A DNA stretch of 64,000 bases from Halobacillus kuroshimensis DSM 18393 (GTDB lineage Bacteria; Bacillota; Bacilli; Bacillales; Halobacillaceae), in assembly GCF_000425705.1 (NCBI RefSeq), contig NZ_AUDY01000010.1:1-64000 (forward strand), written 5' to 3'. Position numbers and translations under genes: made by a program. The notes under the pieces are model-generated. The model was given only the letters and a program-made list of their open reading frames with translations. It did not search any database and was not told where the DNA came from. This document shows, one piece after another, positions 17,035 through 24,693 of the stretch. Position 1 is the first letter of the stretch, and every line of letters starts with the position of its first letter.

Positions 17035-18102
17035 ATGAATCAAGAAACCCAAGAACTTTTCAAAACGTTGACGGAACTGCCGGGTGCTCCTGGAAACGAA
17101 CATCTGGTACGCCAATTCATGAAAGAAGAGTTAGGGAAATATTCGGATGGAATCGTTCAGGATCGCCTGGGCGGTGTGTTTGGAGTGAAGAAAGGGAAGG
17201 GGCCGACGGTTATGGCTGCGGGCCATATGGATGAAGTAGGCTTCATGGTCACTCAAGTCACTGAAAACGGCATGATCCGCTTTCAGCCGCTGGGAGGCTG
17301 GTGGAATCAGGTCCTTCTGGCCCAGCGTGTCCAGGTAGTGACCGATCGCGGGCCCGTGGTTGGTGTGATTGGATCCATCCCTCCTCACAATCTGACACCG
17401 GAACAGCGGAAAAAACCGATGGAAATTAAAAACATGCTGATTGATATCGGAGCAGATAACAAGGAAGATGCCGGAGAAATCGGCATCAAGCCTGGACAGC
17501 CGATCGTGCCGATCTGCCCGTTCACCTCGATGGCCAATGAAAAGAAAATCCTTGCGAAAGCCTGGGACAACCGTTATGGCTGTGGTCTTTCCATTGAACT
17601 ACTGAAAGAACTGCAGGGAGAAAAACTTCCGAATGTTCTCTATTCCGGAGCTACTGTTCAGGAAGAAGTCGGACTGCGTGGGGCTCAGGTAGCCGCCAAC
17701 ATGATCCAGCCGGATATTTTTTATGCGATGGATGCTTCACCAGCCAACGATATGAGCGGGGATAAAAAAGAATTCGGTCAGCTGGGTAAGGGGGCACTTC
17801 TCCGTATACTTGATCGTTCCATGATCACACACCGCGGCATGCGTGAATTCATCCTGGATACAGCTGAAACCCATGATATTCCTTACCAGTATTTTGTTTC
17901 ACAGGGTGGAACAGATGCAGGACGGGTGCACATGGCGAACGATGGAGTTCCATCTGCCGTTGTTGGAATCAGCTCCCGATACATTCACACATCCTCTTCC
18001 ATCATTCATGTGGATGATTATGCAGCAGCTAAAGAGCTTCTCGTGAAGCTGGTCAAAGCGACGGATCAATCCACTGTTGACGAAATCCGCCGGAACGTAT
18101 AG
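17035..18102 (+). CDS. ytoP: M42-family aminopeptidase YtoP
   Basis: 355 residues of the glutamyl aminopeptidase/deblocking aminopeptidase family, cytoplasmic, usually a large oligomeric assembly with two metals. Motifs: [11 protein letters not shown] with the first metal His and Asp (H64, D66 approx.), [10 protein letters not shown] with the bridging Asp, and [10 protein letters not shown] with the general-base Glu pair. The C-terminal GGTDAGRVH completes the site. AAGGAGAT precedes ATG 17035. It trims peptides in the late steps of protein turnover. Divergent from ytzB. Confidence 0.92.
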   Translation: MNQETQELFKTLTELPGAPGNEHLVRQFMKEELGKYSDGIVQDRLGGVFGVKKGKGPTVMAAGHMDEVGFMVTQVTENGMIRFQPLGGWWNQVLLAQRVQVVTDRGPVVGVIGSIPPHNLTPEQRKKPMEIKNMLIDIGADNKEDAGEIGIKPGQPIVPICPFTSMANEKKILAKAWDNRYGCGLSIELLKELQGEKLPNVLYSGATVQEEVGLRGAQVAANMIQPDIFYAMDASPANDMSGDKKEFGQLGKGALLRILDRSMITHRGMREFILDTAETHDIPYQYFVSQGGTDAGRVHMANDGVPSAVVGISSRYIHTSSSIIHVDDYAAAKELLVKLVKATDQSTVDEIRRNV

Positions 18103-18110
18103 ATCACCAA

Positions 18111-18146
18111 AAAGTCACACGTGCTGATGTCAGCGGGTGTGACTTT
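18111..18146 (+). terminator. Hairpin after ytoP
   Basis: AAAGTCACAC and GTGTGACTTT form a 10-bp stem with an inner CTGA/TCAG stem. The following T-run is short, so termination may be partial. Confidence 0.6.
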
Positions 18147-18220
18147 ATGCTAGAATGATAGGAACTAAAGAATTCAAGGACCTTGAAAGAATATAAGTGA
18201 GAAGGAGAAAGGTGCCTGTT

Positions 18221-18727
18221 ATGTTGAAGATTTATGTAGGATCAAAGAACCCTACGAAGGTTGATTCGGTGAAGCGGGTGTTTCCTGAGGCAGAAGTCGT
18301 AGGAATGGAAGTTGAATCAAAAGTGGCAGCACAGCCCTTTTCTGATGAAGAGACGTTGGAAGGTGCCATCAACAGAGCACGCGAATGTGCGTCGCACCAT
18401 AAATCAAAATTGGGCATCGGCCTGGAAGGCGGGGTCATGGAAATTGAAGATGATCTCTACCTTTGCAACTGGGGCGCTCTTGTAGATGAAAAGGAAAACG
18501 TCTATAGTGCAAGCGGAGCCAGAATTCGACTGCCGGATGAAGTGAAGGCAGGCCTTGAAAAAGGAAAAGAATTAGGCGATGTCATGGACGAATACGCAGA
18601 TAAGCACGATGTCCGGAGTAACGAAGGGGCTATCGGCATATTTACGAATGGTCTGATTCACCGAGAAGATATGTTCACACACGTTGTCCAGCTTCTGAAG
18701 GGGCAGTGGGAATTTGATCAACAATAA
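18221..18727 (+). CDS. DUF84 inosine/xanthosine triphosphatase-like protein
   Basis: 168 residues. VGSKNPTKVDSVKRVF at the N-terminus and LGIGLEGGVMEIEDDLYLCN are the family landmarks, and the C-terminal NEGAIGIFTNGLIHRE is also typical. Related enzymes (E. coli YjjX) hydrolyse non-canonical ITP and XTP to keep them out of nucleic acids; this function is by family only. ATG 18221 is preferred over an in-frame GTG at 18197 because AAAGGTG stands 6 bases upstream. It is flanked by terminators, so monocistronic. Confidence 0.85.
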   Translation: MLKIYVGSKNPTKVDSVKRVFPEAEVVGMEVESKVAAQPFSDEETLEGAINRARECASHHKSKLGIGLEGGVMEIEDDLYLCNWGALVDEKENVYSASGARIRLPDEVKAGLEKGKELGDVMDEYADKHDVRSNEGAIGIFTNGLIHREDMFTHVVQLLKGQWEFDQQ

Positions 18728-18756
18728 ATGGACGGGGGATTTCCCCCGTCCATTTT
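18726..18756. terminator. Bidirectional terminator
   Basis: A 13-bp stem (AATGGACGGGGGA and complement) with almost no loop, followed by TTTTC. It ends the DUF84 gene and also reads toward ytoQ. Confidence 0.85.
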
Positions 18757-18800
18757 CTAATTTTGGATTCGGTTTTCAGCGGCAGTCGCTGCAGCTTGCT

Positions 18801-19241
18801 TTATTCATAAAGATAGGCAAGGACTTCAATGGCTTGTTCGATGGTTTCTACTGTTACATCAGCCTGATTGGAGAGCTCCTTCAATGGATGAACGAGGGAC
18901 TCCGGGCGGATCAGGATAAGGGGTTTGCCTGCCTGAATCGCAGCTCCGGCATCCATCGCTGTGTTCCACTGTTTATACGATTCCCCGAAATAGGCAATGG
19001 CTGCATCCGACTTGTTCAATAATATTTTCGTACGGAAATTGTTGATGGAAGAGGCCGCATCATCGCGTTCCACTTGACCGGGCTGGTCCCCGAGTATTTT
19101 TTCCCCAATATCGTCGGACAGTGCATGATTTTCCTGAGGGCTGACAAAAGTTACCGGCAGCTGTTTCTCGTCTGCCTTGGATTTGATTTCCCTGCGCCAA
19201 TCATCGTGAATCTGTCCTGCTAAGTATACGGTAAGCTGCAT
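18801..19241 (-). CDS. ytoQ: YtoQ-family protein
   Basis: 146 residues. The sequence starts MQLTVYLAGQIHDDWRREI and ends around IEQAIEVLAYLYE, as in the YtoQ family, whose function is not established. The segment YFGESYKQWNTAMDAGAA and the following KPLILI resemble nucleoside 2-deoxyribosyltransferase-like folds, which suggests a nucleotide- or nucleoside-related role (inference). ATG 19241 lies 5-6 bases after GGAGGGAG; an upstream in-frame start at 19256 overlaps that site. Confidence 0.8.
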   Translation of the reverse strand: MQLTVYLAGQIHDDWRREIKSKADEKQLPVTFVSPQENHALSDDIGEKILGDQPGQVERDDAASSINNFRTKILLNKSDAAIAYFGESYKQWNTAMDAGAAIQAGKPLILIRPESLVHPLKELSNQADVTVETIEQAIEVLAYLYE

Positions 19242-19315
19242 AATTCTCCCTCCCAATCTTTTCTTCTTTTTCAGTATGAGAGAGATGTTGATTCAAGTCC
19301 AGTCGAAGCTCTTTG

Positions 19316-21400
19316 TCAGGAGCTTCGTTTTTCCGGTATATTCCATTCGGGGTCTTTAATTGTAACAACATCGTTATCTAATGGGATTTCTTTTTCACTC
19401 GGCCCTTCGTCATCTTCCATCAGCTGTTGAAGAGTGAATTCGCTCACTTCTTCTTCAAGTTCGCTGGACAGTTTTTTAACATCTGAAGCCGAGCGTGTCA
19501 CCTGCTCGATGGCAGACAATTGATTTTCACTGGATGCCGCTACTTCTTCGGATGTTGCCGCTGCTTCCTCAGAAATGACACTGATATTGTGAAGGCGGCT
19601 CTTGACCTCTTCATTGGCTGTTTCGACTTCGTTGACCGCATCCGTTACTTTACCTGTCTGCTCGTTTATATACGTGATGTGGGAAGCGATCGTCTTGAAG
19701 GCTACTTCTGTCTGCTGGACGGAGGATTCCTGTGCGGCACGGTACTGTTGGAATTGGTCGGCTTCACTGGTCAGCTTATCCATCTGGACGGTCATATGCT
19801 CAATCATGCTTTGGATGCTTCGTGCTTCTGTTTTGGACCGTTCAGCAAGTTTCTTCACTTCATCAGCCACAACAGCGAAGCCACGTCCGGATTCTCCGGC
19901 GCGGGCAGATTCGATAGCCGCATTTAAGGCTAAAAGGTTCGTGCTGTCAGCAATATCTTCGATCGTAGTTACGGCTTGTTGGACTTCTTTGGACTGCTCG
20001 GCCGCAGCTTTCACTTCCTGTGTCATTAAATCAGACAAACGGATAAAATCATCGGACGTTTCTTTTAAGCCTGTCATCGTCCGAAGGCCTTCATCTCCAG
20101 CTTCTTTCGCTTGATCAAGCTTCCCTGCGATATCTGCTGCTGCTGTTTTTGTCTGTTGAATGGCCTCTGATACATCGTGGATGAAGTGATTGGTTTCATC
20201 AATCTGCTGAGCCTGCTCCTGAGAACCAGCGGCCACCTCTCCGATGGCTGCATGAACTTCCGAGGCCTGTATGGAAGTTTGTGAAGATACTAAGGACATC
20301 TGTTCCGATGTGTCGTTCATCAATCCGGAGGCTTGAAGAACTTTTCTGACGGACTGCTCCATTTTCCCGGCCATCTCATTGAATTGACCCGCAAGTTCGC
20401 CCATTTCATCTTTCGTTTCAAGCCGGATCCGGTGACTTAAATTTCCATCTCCGATAATGGAGGCCCCTGTTTTCAGCTGCTGGATGGATTTACTGATGGA
20501 GCGGATCAGCAGAAAACCGGTTGAGAAGAGAATGATAAGCATCAATGATCCTAAGGCTAAAAGGCCTCCTGTAAACCAGAGCTGCTGTTCTTCCTGCTCA
20601 GCAGCCATGCGTTCGTTCATTTCACCGGCTGCCTGCATCACCTGATCCACCTGGGTGGAAACCTGTGAAGCAATTTCCTCGAACGATGTGCGTATGTTTC
20701 CTGCCTGTTCGTAAGTATTATCGATGGTGTTTAAGCCCTGCTCATACTTCAGCAGGCTTCTGCTTAATGTAGTGTTTTCTTCTTCAGAAAGGTTCAAACT
20801 CTCCGCGGACTCTTTTAAGGATGAGGAGCTCTCCTTAAAATCAGAAAGCTGTTCTTCCTCTGGATTGTTTAAATAAGCCTGCTCATCCATTTTCATTACC
20901 AACAGGGTATTTTCCAGCGCTGGACTTTCGGATTGGCTGATCAGCTCACTGAACTGTGCAGAGGCTTCCTGTATCTGCTTACGAAGTCCTTCTGAATCGG
21001 AAAAGCCTATCAGCTTAAACATATTCACCAGCGGTCCGAGCTCTTCTATGTACTGTTCGGAGCTTCCGTAAATCGATTGAAACCCCTTCTCGATGGATGG
21101 GTAGCTGCTGTAGGTTTCTTTATAGCTTAGAGATGCTTCCTTCACTTCAGTGATGGCTGTCTCCACGGCTGCGCCCTGGTCTTTTGATGGCTGATTGAAA
21201 AACTGCTGCTGTTCCAGTTTCACCTCGTTCATGAGAGCTTGGACGGATTCACTGTCTGTTACGGCCTGCTGAATCATCTGTCTTTCTTCGGCCTGCTTCG
21301 ACTGTTCCATAAATAAATACGTCGATACGCCTACAAGAAGCAGCAGGGAGCAGAGTGAGGAGATAAGGATGAACCTTACACGTGCACGAATCGTTTTCAT
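19316..21400 (-). CDS. Methyl-accepting chemotaxis protein
   Basis: 694-residue transmembrane chemoreceptor. TM1 is at residues 9-31, an all-helical extracellular sensor domain covers 32-274, TM2 is at 275-300, then HAMP (about 300-350) and a long cytoplasmic coiled coil. The signalling tip, rich in [18 protein letters not shown] and [13 protein letters not shown], is at about 490-520 and contacts CheA and CheW. There is no CheR-binding pentapeptide at the C-terminus. The ligand cannot be told. GGGAGGG precedes the ATG. It is transcribed alone from a strong sigma-A-type promoter rather than a visible sigma-D promoter. Confidence 0.93.
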   Translation of the reverse strand: MKTIRARVRFILISSLCSLLLLVGVSTYLFMEQSKQAEERQMIQQAVTDSESVQALMNEVKLEQQQFFNQPSKDQGAAVETAITEVKEASLSYKETYSSYPSIEKGFQSIYGSSEQYIEELGPLVNMFKLIGFSDSEGLRKQIQEASAQFSELISQSESPALENTLLVMKMDEQAYLNNPEEEQLSDFKESSSSLKESAESLNLSEEENTTLSRSLLKYEQGLNTIDNTYEQAGNIRTSFEEIASQVSTQVDQVMQAAGEMNERMAAEQEEQQLWFTGGLLALGSLMLIILFSTGFLLIRSISKSIQQLKTGASIIGDGNLSHRIRLETKDEMGELAGQFNEMAGKMEQSVRKVLQASGLMNDTSEQMSLVSSQTSIQASEVHAAIGEVAAGSQEQAQQIDETNHFIHDVSEAIQQTKTAAADIAGKLDQAKEAGDEGLRTMTGLKETSDDFIRLSDLMTQEVKAAAEQSKEVQQAVTTIEDIADSTNLLALNAAIESARAGESGRGFAVVADEVKKLAERSKTEARSIQSMIEHMTVQMDKLTSEADQFQQYRAAQESSVQQTEVAFKTIASHITYINEQTGKVTDAVNEVETANEEVKSRLHNISVISEEAAATSEEVAASSENQLSAIEQVTRSASDVKKLSSELEEEVSEFTLQQLMEDDEGPSEKEIPLDNDVVTIKDPEWNIPEKRSS

Positions 21401-21447
21401 AAGAACCCTCCCTGTGAATATTCTGAAATTTATGTAGATATGGATTT

Positions 21448-21476
21448 ATTATAAGACTAATCGATTAGGAACACAA
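21448..21476 (-). promoter_or_regulatory. Sigma-A promoter of the chemoreceptor gene with palindromic spacer
   Basis: Read on the minus strand: TTGTGT (plus 21471-21476), 17 bases, TATAAT (plus 21448-21453). The spacer carries the perfect 12-bp palindrome CTAATCGATTAG (21457-21468), placed so that a bound protein would block polymerase. Confidence 0.75.
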
Positions 21477-21536
21477 TAGAATCCAGGCTTTTAGGTATGG
21501 GTCTAAAGACCTTACGGGAAGATGAGGCGACTTGTC

Positions 21537-21565
21537 TTTACACATGTTGTGTATAGGTGTATAAT
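21537..21565 (+). promoter_or_regulatory. Sigma-A promoter of the EIIC-like gene
   Basis: TTTACA (21537-21542), 17 bases, TATAAT (21560-21565). The inverted repeat TACACA-TGT-TGTGTA (21539-21553) starts in the -35 and runs into the spacer, a possible operator. Confidence 0.7.
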
Positions 21566-21593
21566 TTCTTTCGGTAAGACAGGAGGTCATGGA

Positions 21594-22622
21594 ATGAAAA
21601 AGTTTTTAAATAGAAAAGGTGTGTATATTTCGGTTCATGCCTATTTCATAACGGCTCTGAGTTATATGGCTCTCGGACTTTTTTCTTCATTAATAATCGG
21701 GTTGATTATGAAAACGATTGGTGAACAGCTGGATTTAGGGATGTTTTCAGTTTCTCTTATTGATATGGGAACCTTCGCCATGGATGCAAAGATATGGGGA
21801 GGAGCAATCGGGGCGGCTGTAGCCTACGGGTTGAAAGCACCACCGCTGGTCATCTTTGCTGCATTATTCAGCGGTGCTTACGGAGCAGATCTCGGCGGTC
21901 CGGCCGGCAGTTATATTGCTGCTCTGTTTGCAACGGAATTTGGGAAGCTTGTCAGTAAGGAAACGAAACTTGATATTATCCTTACTCCTTTTTCTACGAT
22001 TTTGGTAGGGTACTTTGTTGGTGTGGTGATTGGAGCGCCGATTGGAGCATTTATGACCGGATTGGGAGAAATCATCAACTGGTCCACCCAACAGCAGCCA
22101 CTTTTGATGGGTGTCCTTGTTGCCGTTCTCATGGGGCTGGCCTTAACTGCCCCGATCTCGAGTCTGGCAATCGCTCTTATGCTTTCTTTAGAAGGGGCAG
22201 CGGCCGGAGCGGCTACCGTCGGCTGTGCAGCCCAGATGATTGGGTTTGCGGTGACGAGTTATAAAGATAATGGATTTGGAGGTGCGGTTGCCCAGGGGAT
22301 CGGCACATCCATGCTTCAGGTAGCCAATGTCGTGAAAAAACCGTTGATCATCCTTCCACCGACGCTGGCCGGGGCGCTGCTGGCTCCATTAGCAACGATG
22401 TGGCTGTCGATGGAAAACAATGCAGCCGGTGCCGGTATGGGTACGAGTGGTTTTGTTGGTCAGATTATGACAATTGAGACGATGGGACTTTCACCTGAAG
22501 TGGGTCTGATCATCCTTTTCCTCCACTTTATAGGGCCCGCGGTCATCAGCTACGGTTTCTATTATTGGTTTTCAAGAAAAGGGTGGATTGAGCCTGGAGA
22601 CATGAGAATTGAATATGAGTGA
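21594..22622 (+). CDS. PTS EIIC-like membrane protein (EIIC_2 family)
   Basis: 342 residues with about nine hydrophobic segments, rich in Gly and Ala, spread through the whole chain (for example GLFSSLIIGLIMKTIG and LAGALLAPLATMWLS). It resembles the PTS_EIIC_2 family, whose members stand alone without EIIA or EIIB domains; whether they transport sugars is not settled. No PTS genes are adjacent. ATG 21594 follows AGGAGGT by 6 bases, and another ATG at 21589 is closed by a stop. It is divergent from the chemoreceptor gene, with 193 bases between them that carry both promoters. Confidence 0.8.
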   Translation: MKKFLNRKGVYISVHAYFITALSYMALGLFSSLIIGLIMKTIGEQLDLGMFSVSLIDMGTFAMDAKIWGGAIGAAVAYGLKAPPLVIFAALFSGAYGADLGGPAGSYIAALFATEFGKLVSKETKLDIILTPFSTILVGYFVGVVIGAPIGAFMTGLGEIINWSTQQQPLLMGVLVAVLMGLALTAPISSLAIALMLSLEGAAAGAATVGCAAQMIGFAVTSYKDNGFGGAVAQGIGTSMLQVANVVKKPLIILPPTLAGALLAPLATMWLSMENNAAGAGMGTSGFVGQIMTIETMGLSPEVGLIILFLHFIGPAVISYGFYYWFSRKGWIEPGDMRIEYE

Positions 22623-22654
22623 TCCTGTGCTAGAATAGCGGTGGAGGTGTCCTT

Positions 22655-22972
22655 ATGATTACATTAGAATCTGATCAGCAATTAAAAGAATTGATAGAAA
22701 ACGAATCGGTCATCCTGCTCTTTTCGGCAGACTGGTGCCCGGATTGTCGAGTGATCGAGCCATTCCTTCCTGAGCTGGAAGAAAAATATTCCCAATGGAC
22801 ATTTGTTTATGTAGACCGTGATCAATTTATCCACGTCTGCGCCGAAAATGACATTTTTGGAATTCCGAGCTTTCTTGCTTTCCGTGAAGGCGGAGAAGCA
22901 GGACGGTTTGTCAGTAAAGACCGTAAGACAAAAGAAGAAATCGAAGCTTTCTTAACGAAAGTTTCCGGTTGA
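22655..22972 (+). CDS. ytpP: Thioredoxin-family protein YtpP
   Basis: 105 residues with a complete thioredoxin fold. The active site is WCPDC (residues 27-31), a dithiol pair for disulfide exchange, and IPSFLAF holds the conserved cis-proline. The WCPDC variant is usual for the YtpP group; its partners are unknown. GGAGGTG precedes ATG 22655. It lies 32 bases after the EIIC-like gene and may be read from it, and it ends with a strong terminator before ytpQ. Confidence 0.9.
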   Translation: MITLESDQQLKELIENESVILLFSADWCPDCRVIEPFLPELEEKYSQWTFVYVDRDQFIHVCAENDIFGIPSFLAFREGGEAGRFVSKDRKTKEEIEAFLTKVSG

Positions 22973-22976
22973 TCCA

Positions 22977-23017
22977 CAGACAGGCTGTGCAGATGGCGCA
23001 GCCTGTCTGCTTTTTTT
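22977..23017 (+). terminator. Terminator after ytpP
   Basis: An 11-bp perfect stem (CAGACAGGCTG and complement) with a weakly paired loop region and seven T. Confidence 0.93.
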
Positions 23018-23112
23018 ACACCAAAGATGTGTGTATAATGGAAGAGTATGCAAATCGAAGAGAAATCAAGGACATGATCTTCTTTCTTCCCATGTAAAAG
23101 GAGGAAAAAACA

Positions 23113-23931
23113 ATGAAAATGACAAGTATTAAAATGAAGAAGAAATTAGAGGAGCGGCTGGCCCGGGACGAGTGGAAAGCTACCTTTAACCGAGATAAAG
23201 ACACATTCAGAATTGAATGGGCAGAGTCTGGAAAAGGGATTACGATCACCCTCCCCAATGTCATATCTAAATACCAAGCGCGCGGGGAAGAGGCTCTTGA
23301 TGAGCTGGAAGACCATGTAACAGAAGCTCTGCGTGTGATGGAGGAAGACCACCACCTGACAGGAAAGGAACAGTATATCTTTCCTGTTATTCGTGCGGCT
23401 TCTTTCCCAACAGAGACAGAGCAGGGAAAAAAGCTCGTTTATACAGATCATACGGCTGAAACCCGTATTTATTATGCCATTGATCTTGGGAAGTCTTATC
23501 AGCTAATTGATGAGGATATGCTTAAAAAAGAAAAGTGGGATCTGGACAGGATCCGGGAAATTTCGGGTTTCAACGTCCGGTCTCTGAAAACCAATCTGAA
23601 AAAAGATACGGTCTATGGCAATGACTTTTATTTTCATTCCGCCCGGGACGGGTATGATGCCAGCAGGATTCTGAATGAAGCCCTGCTTGAACAGCTCAAA
23701 GCAGAAGCCAAAGGAGAGCTTGCCATCAGCATTCCCCACCAGGATGTTATCATTTTTGCGGATGTTCAAAATCCAGAGGGCTATGATATATTAGCTCAGA
23801 TGGCTATGAAGTTCTTCGCCGAAGGAACGGTCCCCGTAACTTCTTTGAGCTTTCTTTATGAAGATAAACAATTGGAGCCGATATTCATACTGGCTCAGAA
23901 AAAACCGAAAAAGGACCGAAAGGAAGAGTAG
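23113..23931 (+). CDS. ytpQ: DUF1444 protein YtpQ
   Basis: 272 residues, soluble, mixed alpha/beta. The family is conserved in bacilli without an assigned function. The N-terminus MKMTSIKMKKKLEERLA is basic and the segment PVIRAASFP lies near residue 95. AAGGAGG stands 8 bases before ATG 23113. The stop is separated from ytpR by only 3 bases, so both are surely translated from one mRNA. A -10-like TATAAT at 23034-23039 is the likely promoter, though its -35 is weak. Confidence 0.85.
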   Translation: MKMTSIKMKKKLEERLARDEWKATFNRDKDTFRIEWAESGKGITITLPNVISKYQARGEEALDELEDHVTEALRVMEEDHHLTGKEQYIFPVIRAASFPTETEQGKKLVYTDHTAETRIYYAIDLGKSYQLIDEDMLKKEKWDLDRIREISGFNVRSLKTNLKKDTVYGNDFYFHSARDGYDASRILNEALLEQLKAEAKGELAISIPHQDVIIFADVQNPEGYDILAQMAMKFFAEGTVPVTSLSFLYEDKQLEPIFILAQKKPKKDRKEE

Positions 23932-23934
23932 ATC

Positions 23935-24543
23935 ATGCACGTATTTTACAACAAGCAAGGAATTGGAGACGTTTTACTTATTCCCGTTAAAGAAGGCAGC
24001 CGGGACGAAATCAAAGAGGAAGCCTATGGTGATGTCGTCAAAATCACCGACAAGAGAGACGGATCCCTCCTTGGATACAACATTTTCAACGCATCCAAGT
24101 ATTTCAATATTGAAGGCCAGGGGAAAATCCGCTTAACGGAAGAAGTGCTGGCTCCAATTAAGGATCTTTTTACCCAAAACGAATTGAATGATGTCCTTGA
24201 TTTCGATCTCAGCCCTAAGTTTGTCGTCGGGTACGTAAAGGAAAAAGCCCCTCATGAAAATGCAGATAAATTAAACGTATGTCAGGTCGATGTTGGAACC
24301 GAAACCCTTCAAATCGTCTGCGGTGCGCCGAATGTTGATGCAGGACAGAAAGTGGTTGTAGCGAAAGTAGGAGCTGTCATGCCAGGTGGAATGAAGATTA
24401 AGGATGCGAAGCTTAGAGGCGTTCCATCTTCAGGGATGATCTGCTCTGCCAAGGAACTCAATCTACCGGATGCTCCTGAGGAGAAGGGTATTCTTGTATT
24501 GGATGACCAATATGAAACAGGACAGACGTTTGAAATGGAATAA
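23935..24543 (+). CDS. ytpR: tRNA-binding domain protein YtpR
   Basis: 202 residues. An N-terminal DUF4479-type domain (1-90) is followed by an EMAP/OB-fold tRNA-binding domain (about 92-200) like the N-terminal domain of Phe[21 protein letters not shown], then [19 protein letters not shown] and [16 protein letters not shown]. It probably binds tRNA or a related RNA, but no catalytic part is present. ATG 23935 is 3 bases after ytpQ and a strong terminator follows. ytpQ-ytpR-sftA is the usual order in bacilli. Confidence 0.9.
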   Translation: MHVFYNKQGIGDVLLIPVKEGSRDEIKEEAYGDVVKITDKRDGSLLGYNIFNASKYFNIEGQGKIRLTEEVLAPIKDLFTQNELNDVLDFDLSPKFVVGYVKEKAPHENADKLNVCQVDVGTETLQIVCGAPNVDAGQKVVVAKVGAVMPGGMKIKDAKLRGVPSSGMICSAKELNLPDAPEEKGILVLDDQYETGQTFEME

Positions 24544-24552
24544 CCCTGTCTA

Positions 24553-24586
24553 AAAGCAAAGCAGCTCGTCTGCTTTGCTTTTTTTG
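24553..24586 (+). terminator. Terminator after ytpR
   Basis: An 11-bp stem (AAGCAAAGCAG and complement), 5-base loop, and a run of seven T. Confidence 0.93.
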
Positions 24587-24693
24587 ATTCAAAAGTCATT
24601 TTTAAAGCGATTGTAAACCAAACCCTTCTGTAAACCTGTTAAAATATAAGGGAATCAGCATTATGATTTAAATTGGAAAAGAGTGTGAACTTA

